DNA of 46,704 bases, from the NCBI RefSeq assembly GCF_009183655.1, contig NZ_WEIO01000017.1:1-46704 (forward strand), given 5' to 3'. The notes under the pieces were generated by a model. The model made no database searches. It was not told the origin of the DNA and was given only the letters and a program-made list of their open reading frames with translations. The position numbers were made by a program, and so were the translations under genes. How positions within the stretch are numbered: position 1 is the stretch's first letter; each line of letters starts with the position of its first letter. Shown here piece by piece: positions 18,155 through 31,415 of this stretch. This stretch comes from Bacillus aerolatus (GTDB lineage: Bacteria; Bacillota; Bacilli; Bacillales; Domibacillaceae).

Positions 18155-19116
18155 CGGAAAGACGAGAGCAGAAAGTCGTCATTATTGGCGGTGGTACCGG
18201 GCTGTCGGTCCTTCTACGTGGATTAAAAAAGCATCCGATCGACTTAACGGCCATTGTCACTGTTGCTGATGATGGCGGCAGCTCGGGACGTTTGCGGGAT
18301 GAATTAAATATTCCTCCACCGGGGGATATCCGCAATGTGCTGGCCGCCCTGTCAGATGTTGAGCCGCTTGTAGAAACGTTGTTTCAACATCGGTTCAGCA
18401 CGAAGAACGAACTCTCCGGCCATTCGCTCGGCAACTTAATGATCGCCGCTTTAACGTCTATTACCGGAGATTTCGTTCATGCCGTCCAGGAAATGAGCAA
18501 AGTGTTAAATGTGCGCGGAAAAGTTTTGCCGGCAGCCAATCAAAGTGTTGTACTCCATGCGGAAATGGAAGACGGCACGATTGTGTCAGGTGAATCGAAA
18601 ATACCTTATTCCGGCAAGCGGATTAAGCGGGTGTTTTTATCCCCTGACAAAATTCAGCCTCTTCCGGAAACAATTCGGGCGATCCGGGAAGCTGACTTAA
18701 TTATCGTTGGTCCTGGCAGCTTGTACACGAGTATTTTACCTAATTTACTCGTCCCGCAAATCGGAGAAGAAGTGTGCTTGTCAAATGCGAAGAAAGTATA
18801 TATTTGCAATTTAATGACGCAAGCCGGTGAAACGCTCGATTTCACAGCGAGCGATCACGTGAAAGCCATCTATGATCATATGTCGTGCGCGTTTATGGAT
18901 ACGATTTTAGTGAACAATGAACCGATTCCGGAACATATTCAAGAAAAGTACAAAGAAGAAATGGCCAAGCCGGTCTTTTACGATGTCGATTTACTGAAGT
19001 CACTCGGGCTGAACGTGATTTTTGATGAAATCGTCATTCGAGAAGATGGCGTGGTCCGTCACGATACGAATAAAGTGGCTGATATCCTTTTTCAGCTCAT
19101 TCAAGATAAAAAATAA
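18151..19116 (+). CDS. yvcK: Gluconeogenesis factor YvcK/MgfK
   Basis: A 321-residue CofD-like protein. In B. subtilis YvcK binds UDP-GlcNAc and is needed for growth on gluconeogenic carbon sources and normal cell shape. Signature pieces: [30 protein letters not shown] and [15 protein letters not shown]. Co-occurrence with rapZ, whiA and crh is conserved across Firmicutes. Start ATG overlaps the rapZ stop (ATGA-type), implying translational coupling. Confidence 0.95.
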   Translation: MTERREQKVVIIGGGTGLSVLLRGLKKHPIDLTAIVTVADDGGSSGRLRDELNIPPPGDIRNVLAALSDVEPLVETLFQHRFSTKNELSGHSLGNLMIAALTSITGDFVHAVQEMSKVLNVRGKVLPAANQSVVLHAEMEDGTIVSGESKIPYSGKRIKRVFLSPDKIQPLPETIRAIREADLIIVGPGSLYTSILPNLLVPQIGEEVCLSNAKKVYICNLMTQAGETLDFTASDHVKAIYDHMSCAFMDTILVNNEPIPEHIQEKYKEEMAKPVFYDVDLLKSLGLNVIFDEIVIREDGVVRHDTNKVADILFQLIQDKK

Positions 19117-19135
19117 ATGGAAGAAGGTGGCATGA

Positions 19136-20083
19136 TTGTCATTTGCTTCTGAAACAAAAAAAGAATTGACGACGCTCGAGGTGAAAGATTGCTGCGCTAA
19201 AGCTGAACTTTCAGCGCTCATTCGTATGAATGGCTCTCTTTCTTTTTCCAATCGACTTCTCGTCGTCAACATTCAGACAGAAAATGCAGCTATTGCGAGA
19301 AGAATATATGTGCTGCTGAAGAAGAATTACCAGGTAGAAGTGGAACTGCTCGTCCGCAAGAAAATGAGATTGAAAAAGAATAATGTGTATATCGTTCGCT
19401 TAAAAGAAAAAGCGCGCGATATCCTAGAGGACTTGGCTATTATTGAAACCTCTTTTTCTTTTGTTCATAATATATCGCCAGGGCTGATCGAGAAAAAGTG
19501 CTGCCGCCGTTCGTATTTGCGTGGAGCTTTTCTGGCGGGAGGATCTGTTAATAACCCGGAAACTTCTTCTTATCACTTGGAGATTTTTTCGCTTTATAAA
19601 GAGCACAACGACGCTTTATGCGAATTAATGAACCTTTTTGATTTGAACAGCAAAACGCTGGAGCGGAAAAAAGGGTTTATTACGTACTTAAAGGAAGCGG
19701 AAAAAATTACTGAGTTTTTAAATATCGTCGGAGCGCACAATGCCTTGCTTCGCTTTGAAGATATCCGCATTGTCCGGGATATGCGCAATTCTGTTAACCG
19801 GCTCGTCAATTGTGAAACAGCTAACTTAAACAAAACAATCGGCGCTGCCCTGCGCCAAGTGGAAAATATTCGCTTTATTGAATCGTCCGTCGGCTTGGAA
19901 GTACTGCCCGGAAAATTACGGGAAATTGCCGAGCTGCGCGTTGCTCACCAAGATGTCACGCTGAAAGAGCTCGGGGAAATGGTTTCGGGCGCAACCATTA
20001 GCAAATCTGGTATTAATCACCGCCTTCGCAAAATCGATGAAATTGCTGAAAAAATTAGAGCAAATGAACCGATTAATAAATAA
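19136..20083 (+). CDS. whiA: DNA-binding protein WhiA (YvcL)
   Basis: A 315-residue protein with an N-terminal domain related to LAGLIDADG homing endonucleases (the [19 protein letters not shown]-like region begins near residue 125) and a C-terminal helix-turn-helix ([20 protein letters not shown]). In Bacillus it influences division and chromosome segregation. Start is TTG at 19136, giving [12 protein letters not shown] like B. subtilis; the upstream ATG at 19132 is out of frame. GAAGGTGG precedes it. It lies 19 bases after yvcK and 17 bases before crh. Confidence 0.95.
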   Translation: MSFASETKKELTTLEVKDCCAKAELSALIRMNGSLSFSNRLLVVNIQTENAAIARRIYVLLKKNYQVEVELLVRKKMRLKKNNVYIVRLKEKARDILEDLAIIETSFSFVHNISPGLIEKKCCRRSYLRGAFLAGGSVNNPETSSYHLEIFSLYKEHNDALCELMNLFDLNSKTLERKKGFITYLKEAEKITEFLNIVGAHNALLRFEDIRIVRDMRNSVNRLVNCETANLNKTIGAALRQVENIRFIESSVGLEVLPGKLREIAELRVAHQDVTLKELGEMVSGATISKSGINHRLRKIDEIAEKIRANEPINK

Positions 20084-20100
20084 GGAAAGAGGAGAGTCAC

Positions 20101-20364
20101 ATGATTGAAAAAACAACAGAAGTACAATTAAAGACGGGGTTGCAAGCACGCCCCGCTGCGTTGTTTGTCCAGGAGGCAAATCGCTTTGCTTCAGACATTC
20201 ACCTTGAAAAAGAAGGGAAAAGAGTCAATGCCAAAAGCATCATGGGCATTATGAGCCTGGCAATTAACCGTGGATGCACGGTGACGTTATCTACAGAAGG
20301 CCGCGATGAAGAAGAAGCAATGCAGGCGCTCGTGGATTTTATCGAAAAAGAAGAAAATTACTAA
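20101..20364 (+). CDS. crh: Catabolite repression HPr-like protein Crh
   Basis: An 87-residue HPr paralogue. The PTS histidine is replaced: the motif is LQARPAA with Q15 rather than H15, so it cannot take phosphate from Enzyme I. The regulatory serine S46 (NAKSIMGI) is kept, so HPr kinase could make Crh-P(Ser), a co-repressor for CcpA at cre sites such as those near 334 and 4319. Last gene of the operon, with a terminator 6 bases after the stop. Confidence 0.96.
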   Translation: MIEKTTEVQLKTGLQARPAALFVQEANRFASDIHLEKEGKRVNAKSIMGIMSLAINRGCTVTLSTEGRDEEEAMQALVDFIEKEENY

Positions 20365-20369
20365 AAAAG

Positions 20370-20413
20370 ACACCTGATTGACGGGGATTTCAACCGTTAT
20401 CAGGTGTTTTTTT
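20370..20413 (+). terminator. Terminator after crh
   Basis: ACACCTGAT (20370-20378) pairs with ATCAGGTGT (20399-20407), extended inside, followed by T7. Confidence 0.92.
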
Positions 20414-20427
20414 GTTTAAAATAGTGA

Positions 20428-20721
20428 CATATTGTTCCCGCGGTCATCATTATTTGGTGTATCGTTCTTGCCGTCAAAACCGGACAAGGGGGCAGCCGCA
20501 TTAAAGTGGAGGAGGGAAAAACGGCAGAATGGATCGACCAGGAAGATGACCAGCACTGAAAGCTCGGACAAATCTATTTTAACCCGAAAGATCCGGCGCT
20601 TTTCATTGAAAAGCGGTTCGGCATCGGCTGGACGGTGAACTTCGCACGGCCAATGGCTTGGCTCGCCGTCTTACTTCCTTTAGTTGCAGCAGGGATCATC
20701 ATTTGGGCCACGAAAGGATAA
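20428..20721 (+). pseudogene. Decayed fragment of a DUF5808-type membrane protein
   Basis: The frame reads VPAVIIIWCIVLAVKTGQ, then a charged stretch ending EDDQH, a stop (TGA 20557-20559), and continues KLGQIYFNPKDPALFIEKRF, then GIGWTVNFARPMAWLAVLL to a normal end at 20721. The YFNPKDP and EKRFGIGWTVNF strings are typical of DUF5808 C-terminal domains, where a Trp (HWKLG) usually occupies the stop position; a single TGG to TGA change explains it. A stop (TGA 20425-20427) also cuts the N-terminus, and no start with a ribosome-binding site is present. The terminator at 20370-20413 abuts its 5' end. Confidence 0.72.
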
Positions 20722-20766
20722 ATAAAGAGAGACTGATAAATAGTTAACCCGGCTCAATCATCAACG

Positions 20767-20801
20767 ATAAAAAAAGCAGCCCGGGAGTTCTGGGCTGCTT
20801 T
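20767..20801 (-). terminator. Terminator of clpP
   Basis: Read on the minus strand: AAAGCAGCCC, 9-base loop, GGGCTGCTTTTTTT. It lies 12 bases after the clpP stop. Confidence 0.93.
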
Positions 20802-20812
20802 CATTACCGCTC

Positions 20813-21409
20813 TTATTTTTCAGGCAGTTCGTTGCGTGTCAAAATTTTATCGATTAAGCCGTATTCGAGAGCACGTTCAGCTGTCATGAAGTTATCGCGA
20901 TCTGTATCTTTAGAGATGATTTCAAGCGATTGACCTGTGCGATCGGCTAAGATTTGGTTTAATTTCTCGCGCAAGAAAAGGATACGCTTGGCGGCAATTT
21001 CAATTTCCGTTGCCTGGCCTTGTGCTCCTCCGAGCGGCTGGTGAATCATTACTTCACTGTTTGGCAGGGCATAGCGCTTGCCTTTCTTTCCAGCGGCAAG
21101 CAGGAAAGCTCCCATAGATGCCGCCATACCGATACAAATCGTTTGCACGTCCGGCTTAATAAATTGAATAGTATCATAGATGGCCATTCCGGCTGTGATG
21201 CTGCCGCCTGGGCTGTTAATATAAATGGAAATATCTTTTTCAGGATTTTCCGCTTCCAGGAATAACAACTGGGACACGATTGAGTTCGCCACGTTGTCAT
21301 CAATTCCGCTTCCAAGCATAATGATGCGGTCTTTTAATAAACGGGAATAAATATCGTATGCACGTTCTCCGCGGTTTGTCTGTTCAATAACTGTAGGAAT
21401 TAAATTCAT
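20813..21409 (-). CDS. clpP: ATP-dependent Clp protease proteolytic subunit
   Basis: A 198-residue serine protease forming the tetradecameric chamber of ClpCP, ClpEP and ClpXP, including degradation of tmRNA-tagged proteins (ssrA and smpB lie further along). The catalytic triad S98 (GMAASMG), H123 (MIHQPLGG) and D172 (DTDRDNF) is complete, as are the [10 protein letters not shown] and [12 protein letters not shown] regions. Start ATG follows AAGGAGG on the minus strand. A CtsR operator overlaps its promoter. Single-gene unit with its own terminator. Confidence 0.98.
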   Translation of the reverse strand: MNLIPTVIEQTNRGERAYDIYSRLLKDRIIMLGSGIDDNVANSIVSQLLFLEAENPEKDISIYINSPGGSITAGMAIYDTIQFIKPDVQTICIGMAASMGAFLLAAGKKGKRYALPNSEVMIHQPLGGAQGQATEIEIAAKRILFLREKLNQILADRTGQSLEIISKDTDRDNFMTAERALEYGLIDKILTRNELPEK

Positions 21410-21467
21410 TTTCTTTCCTCCTTAAAAAATGAAATAGTTGCTAATGCAGAAAATCTTATGTAATAGT

Positions 21468-21497
21468 ATCATACAGTGATGGTCAATGAAGGTCAAA
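21468..21497 (-). promoter_or_regulatory. clpP promoter with CtsR operator
   Basis: On the minus strand TTGACC (21496-21491), a 17-base spacer and TATGAT (21473-21468) form a good sigma-A promoter. On the plus strand 21481-21497 reads GGTCAAT-GAA-GGTCAAA, matching the CtsR heptad repeat RGTCAAANANRGTCAAA with one mismatch. The operator covers the -35 box and half the spacer, as in B. subtilis clpP, so heat shock derepression is expected. Confidence 0.88.
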
Positions 21498-21623
21498 CAA
21501 TACGGCTTAGCTGGAAAATGATTCTTCTACATAGTTTTCTATTATACCCACAAGAATTCCTGCTAAACAAAAAAAGAAAAGCAGAACAAATTTGTTTTTA
21601 TTTATAATATTTGAAAATAGTGA

Positions 21624-21652
21624 TTGCATTTTAGCTGCTCTTCCGCTATAAT
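21624..21652 (+). promoter_or_regulatory. Promoter of the tRNA-Arg gene
   Basis: TTGCAT, 17-base spacer, perfect TATAAT, 19 bases before the tRNA. Confidence 0.8.
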
Positions 21653-21671
21653 TTTGTATTGTACTGATTAA

Positions 21672-21743
21672 GCCCTCGTGGTGCAACGGATAGCACGTGA
21701 GATTCCGGTTCTTAAGATGTGGGTTCGATTCCTGCCGAGGGCG
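21672..21743 (+). tRNA. tRNA-Arg (anticodon CCG)
   Basis: The acceptor arm GCCCTCG pairs with CGAGGGC. The anticodon stem TGAGA/TCTTA encloses TTCCGGT with CCG, and the T-arm GTGGG-TTCGATT-CCTGC is intact. The CCA end is not encoded. It decodes CGG. It lies beside clpP as in B. subtilis (trnQ). Confidence 0.93.
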
Positions 21744-21746
21744 TAC

Positions 21747-21783
21747 AAAGATGTCATACTTCAATGTATGGCATCTTTTTTGT
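21747..21783 (+). terminator. Terminator after tRNA-Arg
   Basis: AGATGTCATAC pairs with GTATGGCATCT (one G.U), followed by T-run. Confidence 0.92.
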
Positions 21784-21943
21784 TTTTAATGTTGTGGATT
21801 AGACTATTTAAACAAGGAAAGACAGCCGCTTTTCTTTTCTATTTGCTTGTTATATGAAATAGCAGAGGAAAAATTCTAAATTTTCATTCTCAATTTTCTT
21901 TCCTGTTGTATAATAGAATAGGAAGGGGGAGGGGAATTTGAAT

Positions 21944-23272
21944 ATGCATTTGAAGCCTGGTCTTTGGCAACAGCAGACGATGAAGCTTGCGATGACGCAG
22001 GAATTGACGCAGGCGATTGCTTTGCTGCAGTACTCTGCCCAGGAGTTAACGGAGTTTTTGGAAGCGAAAACGATGGAAAACCCGTTTATTCAATTAGAAG
22101 TGCCTGAAATGAAAGCGCTTCATAGAAAGGAAAAGGCGGGAACACGCAAAGGGGTATCTGAAAAGAAAGACGACAAAAACTGGGTCGAGCACCTGGCCGA
22201 TCAATCTCAGACGTTGATGGATTATTTAAGAATGCAGCTGTCGCTTATTCCACTGGACCTTAAACAAAGACGAATACTTGATTTTTTATTATATAATATG
22301 GATGGGAACGGCTATATGTCGATCACTGTGCAAGAAACAGCCGAAATGTGCCGCTGCCAAGAGGAAGAAGCAGAAAGAGTGCTCGGTATGATCCGCGATT
22401 TGGAGCCAGCTGGAGTTGGTGCTATGCATTTACAGGATTGCCTGTTGCTGCAACTCCACCGGATGGAAGGCGTGCCGCCGCTCGTTCTGGGCATTATTCA
22501 AGACCACTTCGTTGAATTTGCCGAGAAAAACTGGCGTCCGCTTGCCAAAAGGCTAAATATTGATGTAAAAGAAATTCAGGAAGCGGCTGACTTTATCCAA
22601 AAGCTGAATCCGAAGCCTGGTGCGCGTTTTCATTATGAACAGCCGACGTATGTCCGCCCGGATTTGACGGTCGTCTTAAAAAATGATTCGATTGAAGTGC
22701 ACTTGCTGGAAGATGAAATGCCGAAAATTGTGTTTCAAAAAGAATATTTTAACGAGCTGGCAGACCACAAAGATGAGCATTTAAAAGAGTTCATGAAAGA
22801 TAAACAAAAAGATTATCTTTGGCTGTTGAAAAGCCTCGAGCAGCGAAAAAGAACGATTCAGCGTGTCGGCTTGAAGATCGTAGAAAAACAAAAAGACTTT
22901 TTCTTCTGCGGGCCGAGCCGCCTGCAGCCGCTCACAATGAAGGAAATCGCCGATGAACTGGACATTCACGAGTCAACTGTCAGCCGGGCCGTGCGGGGGA
23001 AATATATGCAGACACCATACGGCACGTATGAATTGAAAACATTTTTCCCGGCTGGCCTGTCTGGAGGGACAGAAGAAACTGCCTCCGCCGCACAAGTGAA
23101 ATCGAAAATGACCGAGCTGGTTACCGGAGAAGATAAGAAAAAGCCGCTTTCCGACCAGGAAATCAGCAACCGGTTGAAAGAAGAAGGCTGGCAAGTGTCA
23201 AGAAGAACCGTTGCCAAATATCGTGACCAGCTTTCGATTCCTTCTTCATCGAAAAGAAAAAGATACGACTGA
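21944..23272 (+). CDS. sigL: RNA polymerase sigma-54 factor
   Basis: A 442-residue RpoN/SigL protein. Region I is Gln-rich (LWQQQTMKLAMTQELTQAIALLQ) and binds activators. The core-binding domain lies about 75-250. The helix-turn-helix (MKEIADELDIHESTVSRAVRGK) is near 340, and the C-terminal RpoN box region reads SRRTVAKYRDQLSIPSS. A TTG at 21938 is in frame but only 3 bases from the GGAGGGG site; ATG 21944 has better spacing. A perfect TATAAT (21909-21914) lies upstream with a poor -35. In Bacillus SigL serves amino-acid catabolism and cold adaptation genes. A small glutaredoxin-like gene follows after 16 bases. Confidence 0.95.
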   Translation: MHLKPGLWQQQTMKLAMTQELTQAIALLQYSAQELTEFLEAKTMENPFIQLEVPEMKALHRKEKAGTRKGVSEKKDDKNWVEHLADQSQTLMDYLRMQLSLIPLDLKQRRILDFLLYNMDGNGYMSITVQETAEMCRCQEEEAERVLGMIRDLEPAGVGAMHLQDCLLLQLHRMEGVPPLVLGIIQDHFVEFAEKNWRPLAKRLNIDVKEIQEAADFIQKLNPKPGARFHYEQPTYVRPDLTVVLKNDSIEVHLLEDEMPKIVFQKEYFNELADHKDEHLKEFMKDKQKDYLWLLKSLEQRKRTIQRVGLKIVEKQKDFFFCGPSRLQPLTMKEIADELDIHESTVSRAVRGKYMQTPYGTYELKTFFPAGLSGGTEETASAAQVKSKMTELVTGEDKKKPLSDQEISNRLKEEGWQVSRRTVAKYRDQLSIPSSSKRKRYD

Positions 23273-23288
23273 AAGAAGAGGACTATAC

Positions 23289-23525
23289 ATGAAAGAAGTT
23301 TACTTTTATACACGGGCGCAATGTCCGCTTTGCGTAGAGGCGAAAACGGTTTTAGGACTTGTCCAGGAAGACGTGCCGTTTCAACTCCATGAAATAAATA
23401 TTGACGAAAGCGATGAACTGACCGAAAAGTACGGGCTGATGATTCCCGTCATTGAATGCAATGGCGAAGTCATCCAGTTCGGAAATGTAGACTATCCAAC
23501 CGTTAAATTAAAGTTAGAGTCTTAG
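23289..23525 (+). CDS. Glutaredoxin-like small protein
   Basis: A 78-residue thioredoxin-fold protein with a C12-P-L-C15 redox pair close to the N-terminus and the cis-proline region MIPVIECNG. It probably acts as a thiol-disulfide oxidoreductase in the cytoplasm, but no partner is known. A longer frame starting at 23211 overlaps sigL; the ATG at 23289 has an AAGAGG site 8 bases upstream and begins the recognisable fold. Likely co-transcribed with sigL. Confidence 0.85.
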   Translation: MKEVYFYTRAQCPLCVEAKTVLGLVQEDVPFQLHEINIDESDELTEKYGLMIPVIECNGEVIQFGNVDYPTVKLKLES

Positions 23526-23587
23526 GCTCGTTGAAACATTCAGTCAAATAAAAATCATATTCATTGCTTTCTGTTTTCCTCCCTGTT

Positions 23588-23620
23588 AAAATAATCATTG
23601 AAGCAGGGATTATTTTTTTT
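23588..23620 (+). terminator. Terminator of the sigL unit
   Basis: AAAATAATC (23588-23596) and GATTATTTT (23609-23617), followed by more T. The overlapping CCCTG/CAGGG pair offers an alternative stem. Confidence 0.75.
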
Positions 23621-23664
23621 GGATAGAGTGGGACGCTGATTTTATAATAGGGACAATTTTTGAC
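23619..23664 (+). promoter_or_regulatory. cggR promoter and CggR operator
   Basis: GGGAC at 23630-23634 and again at 23650-23654 are exactly 20 bases apart, as in the CggR operator CGGGAC-N6-TGTC-N4 repeated twice; TGAC follows at 23661-23664. TATAAT (23643-23648) lies between the two half sites, with TTGGAT 18 bases upstream as a weak -35. CggR bound here would block initiation; fructose-1,6-bisphosphate releases it in B. subtilis. Confidence 0.8.
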
Positions 23665-23686
23665 CCGATAAAGTGAGGAGCGGTTT

Positions 23687-24715
23687 ATGCAAACAATCAT
23701 TGATATTCAAAAAAAAATCGTACCGGACTTGCTGGATATTTTACAAAAAAGATATGAAATTTTGCAGTCGATCCGCTTGTCTCAGCCGGTAGGCAGAAGA
23801 TTGCTGGCGCAGTCTCTCGGGTTCACGGAACGAACACTCCGGACAGAAGTAGAATTTTTAAAAAAACAGCATTTAATCGACTATCTTACATCCGGCATGG
23901 TGCTGACAGAAGACGGCGTCTCGGTTCTTGAAGAACTAGAGGAGTTGATCAGCAGCATTAAGGGTATACACAAGGTGGAAGAAAAACTGAAACAGCAGTT
24001 CGGGCTGGATGAAGTAAAAATCGTTCACGGGGACAGCGATCAGTCTTCCTGGGTGAAAAAAGAACTTGGCAAAGCTTGCGCAGGCAGTATAAAAAAACGT
24101 CTGTTAGAGAAGAATATCATCGCGGTGACAGGCGGGACAACGATGCTCGAGGCAGCAGAAGCGATGACAACTGATTTCGCCGGCGGGAAAGACATTATGT
24201 TTGTACCGGCCAGAGGAGGACTCGGGGAAGATATTTTAAACCAGGCGAACTCCATCGTGGCAAAAATGGCGGCGAACACTGGCAGCAAACATAAGTTGTT
24301 ATACGCACCTGACCAGATCAGCCGTGAAACCCATGAGTCGATTTTGAAAGAACCGGCGATTAAAGAAGTGCTTCAGCTTATTAAGTCATCTGCGATTGTC
24401 CTTCACGGAATTGGAGAAGCTATGACAATGGCGAAGCGCCGGAATACCCCGGAAAAAGAGTTTCGCAAAATAGAAGCCGGGCACGCGACGGCCGAAGCGT
24501 TCGGCTATTACTTTAATGAAGAAGGGCACGTTGTTCATAAAGTGTCCACGATCGGCTTGCAGCTCGATGATCTGTCCGCAGCTCATGACGTCATTGCTGT
24601 TGCTGGAGGAGCATCGAAAGGCAAAGCGATCCGTTCTTATTTGCGAGGAGCACCAAAGGCTACTGTATTGATTACAGATGAAGCAGCCGCCGAGCAATTG
24701 TTAAACAAAGCTTGA
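23687..24715 (+). CDS. cggR: Central glycolytic genes regulator CggR
   Basis: A 342-residue SorC-family repressor. An N-terminal winged helix (residues about 30-75, RLLAQSLGFTERTLRTEVEFL) is followed by the sugar-phosphate-binding domain with VTGGTTMLEAAEAM, VPARGGLGEDI and GIGEAMTMAKRR. It represses its own operon, cggR-gapA-pgk-tpiA-gpmI-eno, in the absence of glycolytic intermediates. Start ATG follows GTGAGGAG. It is the first gene of the operon, and its message is probably separated from gapA by processing near the hairpin at 24733. Confidence 0.96.
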   Translation: MQTIIDIQKKIVPDLLDILQKRYEILQSIRLSQPVGRRLLAQSLGFTERTLRTEVEFLKKQHLIDYLTSGMVLTEDGVSVLEELEELISSIKGIHKVEEKLKQQFGLDEVKIVHGDSDQSSWVKKELGKACAGSIKKRLLEKNIIAVTGGTTMLEAAEAMTTDFAGGKDIMFVPARGGLGEDILNQANSIVAKMAANTGSKHKLLYAPDQISRETHESILKEPAIKEVLQLIKSSAIVLHGIGEAMTMAKRRNTPEKEFRKIEAGHATAEAFGYYFNEEGHVVHKVSTIGLQLDDLSAAHDVIAVAGGASKGKAIRSYLRGAPKATVLITDEAAAEQLLNKA

Positions 24716-24732
24716 TTATACTTAGAATGAAT

Positions 24733-25812
<1,080 letters not shown>

Positions 25813-25866
25813 TTGTAAATAGTGTGATACTAATATGAAAATGTGTTATATTTTTTAACATCTTTG

Positions 25867-25895
25867 TTGGAAAATAATAACCCACCATCTATAAT
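25867..25895 (+). promoter_or_regulatory. Internal sigma-A promoter before pgk
   Basis: TTGGAA, 17-base spacer, perfect TATAAT. Transcription would start around 25902, just upstream of a strong hairpin. Confidence 0.65.
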
Positions 25896-25907
25896 GTAAA
25901 TGGGATG

Positions 25908-25960
25908 AAAGGGGAGCGGGGAAAGAAGATCCCCCTCCCTTTTGTTTATTTTTCTTTTTA
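25908..25960 (+). terminator. Terminator or attenuator between gapA and pgk
   Basis: AAAGGGGAGCGGGG (25908-25921) pairs with CCCCCTCCCTTTT (25931-25943) over 13 base pairs with one bulged C, followed by a T-rich tract. It would reduce read-through from gapA (giving high gapA and lower pgk message) and also sits at the very 5' end of transcripts from the internal promoter. Confidence 0.75.
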
Positions 25961-25980
25961 ATGAGGGAGGCCTTTTTTAA

Positions 25981-27165
25981 ATGAACAAAAAGACGATTAA
26001 AGACTTGGATGTGAAAGGGAAGCGCGTGTTTTGCCGCGTTGACTTCAACGTCCCGATGAAAGATGGCAAAGTAACGGATGACACACGCATCCGGGCCGCG
26101 CTCCCGACCATTCAATATTTATCTGATCAAGGGGCGAAGGTGATTTTAGCGAGCCACCTTGGCCGTCCGAAAGGCGAAGTGAAAGAAGAGCTTCGCTTAA
26201 CACCTGTAGCAGCCCGTCTGTCCGAGCTTTTCGGCAAAGAAGTGAAAAAAACGGATGAAGCATTCGGTGAAAAGGTTCAGACAGAAGTGGCCGCCATGAA
26301 TAACGGCGATGTGCTTCTGCTTGAGAATGTTCGTTTTTATCCTGGTGAAGAAAAAAATGACGAAGAGCTGGCCAAGCAATTTGCTGCGCTTGCAGATACT
26401 TACGTCAACGATGCGTTCGGTGCTGCTCATCGTGCTCATGCATCCACTGAAGGCATTGCCCACTTTTTGCCGGCGGCAGCTGGTTTCTTAATGGAAAAAG
26501 AGCTGGATGTGCTCGGCAAAGCACTGTCTGATCCGGAGCGGCCATTTACAGCTATTATTGGCGGCGCGAAAGTAAAAGATAAAATCGGCGTCATTGACCA
26601 CTTGCTTGATAAAGTGGACAATTTGATCATTGGCGGCGGGCTCGCGTATACGTTCATTAAAGCAAAAGGCTATGAAATTGGGCAGTCGCTGCTCGAAGAA
26701 GACAAAATCGACTTAGCGAAGCAATTTATGAAAAAAGCGGAAGAAAAAGGCGTCAACTTTTTAATGCCGGTCGATGGAGTTATTGCGAATGAGTTTTCCG
26801 AAGATGCCGAAGCGAAAATTGTCGACATTGATGACATTCCAGCTGACTGGCAGGCACTTGATATCGGGCCGAAAACGAGCGAGCTGTATAAAGAAACGAT
26901 TCAAAATTCAAAGCTTGTAATTTGGAACGGACCGATGGGTGTGTTTGAGATGGATAAGTTCGCCGAAGGAACGAAAGCAGTTGCTGCAGCGCTTGCTGAA
27001 GCAGAAGGTACATATTCTGTCATTGGCGGTGGTGATTCCGCGGCGGCAGTGGAGAAATTCCAGCTGGCAGATAAAATGAGCCATATCTCAACAGGCGGCG
27101 GCGCTTCTCTTGAATTTATGGAAGGCAAACAGCTTCCAGGCGTTGTCGCGTTGAGTGATAAGTAA
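25981..27165 (+). CDS. pgk: Phosphoglycerate kinase
   Basis: A 394-residue enzyme transferring phosphate from 1,3-bisphosphoglycerate to ADP. N-domain substrate residues are in CRVDFNVPM and ASHLGRPKG. The hinge and C-domain have GGAKVKDKI, the nucleotide-site NGPMGVFE, and GGGDSAAAV with STGGGASLE at the C-terminus. GAGGGAGG gives a good ribosome-binding site. Unfused to tpiA, which follows after 33 bases. Confidence 0.98.
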   Translation: MNKKTIKDLDVKGKRVFCRVDFNVPMKDGKVTDDTRIRAALPTIQYLSDQGAKVILASHLGRPKGEVKEELRLTPVAARLSELFGKEVKKTDEAFGEKVQTEVAAMNNGDVLLLENVRFYPGEEKNDEELAKQFAALADTYVNDAFGAAHRAHASTEGIAHFLPAAAGFLMEKELDVLGKALSDPERPFTAIIGGAKVKDKIGVIDHLLDKVDNLIIGGGLAYTFIKAKGYEIGQSLLEEDKIDLAKQFMKKAEEKGVNFLMPVDGVIANEFSEDAEAKIVDIDDIPADWQALDIGPKTSELYKETIQNSKLVIWNGPMGVFEMDKFAEGTKAVAAALAEAEGTYSVIGGGDSAAAVEKFQLADKMSHISTGGGASLEFMEGKQLPGVVALSDK

Positions 27166-27192
27166 AAACAATTAAAACGTGGGAAAGGATGA

Positions 27193-30812
<3,620 letters not shown>

Positions 30813-30817
30813 CTTTA

Positions 30818-30884
30818 GCACTTTAAAGTGCCGGGGGTCAGTCCCCCATCGCGTTAACGCGATGAAGGGACTGACCCCTTTTTC
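30818..30884 (+). terminator. Terminator of the glycolytic operon
   Basis: A 14-base palindrome GCACTTTAAAGTGC (30818-30831) precedes the main hairpin. In the main hairpin GGGGTCAGTCCC (30834-30845) pairs with GGGACTGACCCC (30867-30878), with the inner palindrome ATCGCGTTAACGCGAT (30848-30863), then T5. Confidence 0.9.
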
Positions 30885-30925
30885 ATTGTTTAGTAAAATG
30901 TAATTTTTTTCTACTTAGTTTTGTT

Positions 30926-31050
30926 GTCTAGCACAAGCCGACTACCCTCTGGAGGTCACAAGCCAACCCACTCAGAAAGGTAAAGAATACCTTTCTGTGA
31001 GGTTCGTCTTGTGCTTGTCGGGGGTGAACAAGGCGCTTGTGCTTTTCTTC
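30926..31050 (+). repeat. Long-hairpin repeat, copy H6
   Basis: AGCACAAGC (30930-30938) pairs perfectly with GCTTGTGCT (31035-31043). Other copies have different but equally matched arms. A second CACAAG/CTTGTG pair and an apex CAGAAAGGTA / TACCTTTCTG form a near-continuous stem. It fills the eno-secG gap. Confidence 0.75.
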
Positions 31051-31055
31051 AATTG

Positions 31056-31084
31056 TTCACTTTTTTGCTTTTTTATGTTAAACT
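31056..31084 (+). promoter_or_regulatory. Candidate promoter of secG
   Basis: TTCACT, 17-base spacer, TAAACT; 36 bases before secG. Confidence 0.45.
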
Positions 31085-31120
31085 GGTTTCATTCTTACGT
31101 TCGTTTGTGGAGGTAGCGTT

Positions 31121-31354
31121 ATGCATACTTTGTTAGTGACATTACTCGTAATTGTATCGATTGCGCTGATCGTTGTTGTGTTGCTGCAGTCAGGAAAGAG
31201 TGCCGGTTTGTCCGGAGCGATTTCCGGCGGAGCGGAACAGCTTTTTGGCAAGCAGAAAGCGCGCGGTATTGATTTAGTGCTGCACCGTTTGACTGTTGTA
31301 TTAGCTGTGTTATTTTTTGTTTTGACGATTGCTGTATCATACTTTCAGCTATAA
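31121..31354 (+). CDS. secG: Protein translocase subunit SecG
   Basis: A 77-residue membrane protein with two helices (about 4-22 and 53-75) flanking the conserved cytoplasmic loop [20 protein letters not shown]. It assists SecA-driven translocation through SecYE. The start follows GTGGAGGTA. Position between eno and the estA-rnr-smpB block matches B. subtilis gene order. Confidence 0.95.
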   Translation: MHTLLVTLLVIVSIALIVVVLLQSGKSAGLSGAISGGAEQLFGKQKARGIDLVLHRLTVVLAVLFFVLTIAVSYFQL

Positions 31355-31358
31355 TGAA

Positions 31359-31402
31359 AGAGGGCGTCTCAAAAGCCGAGCTTTTGAGACGCCCTCTTTT
31401 TT
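31359..31402 (+). terminator. Terminator after secG
   Basis: A perfect 17-base-pair stem AGAGGGCGTCTCAAAAG / CTTTTGAGACGCCCTCT around a 5-base loop, then T-run. Confidence 0.95.
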
Positions 31403-31415
31403 CAATATGCGGAAA

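Noticed and set aside
21507-21764. 85-codon minus-strand frame
   Set aside because: It is antisense to tRNA-Arg and its promoter; no protein signature.
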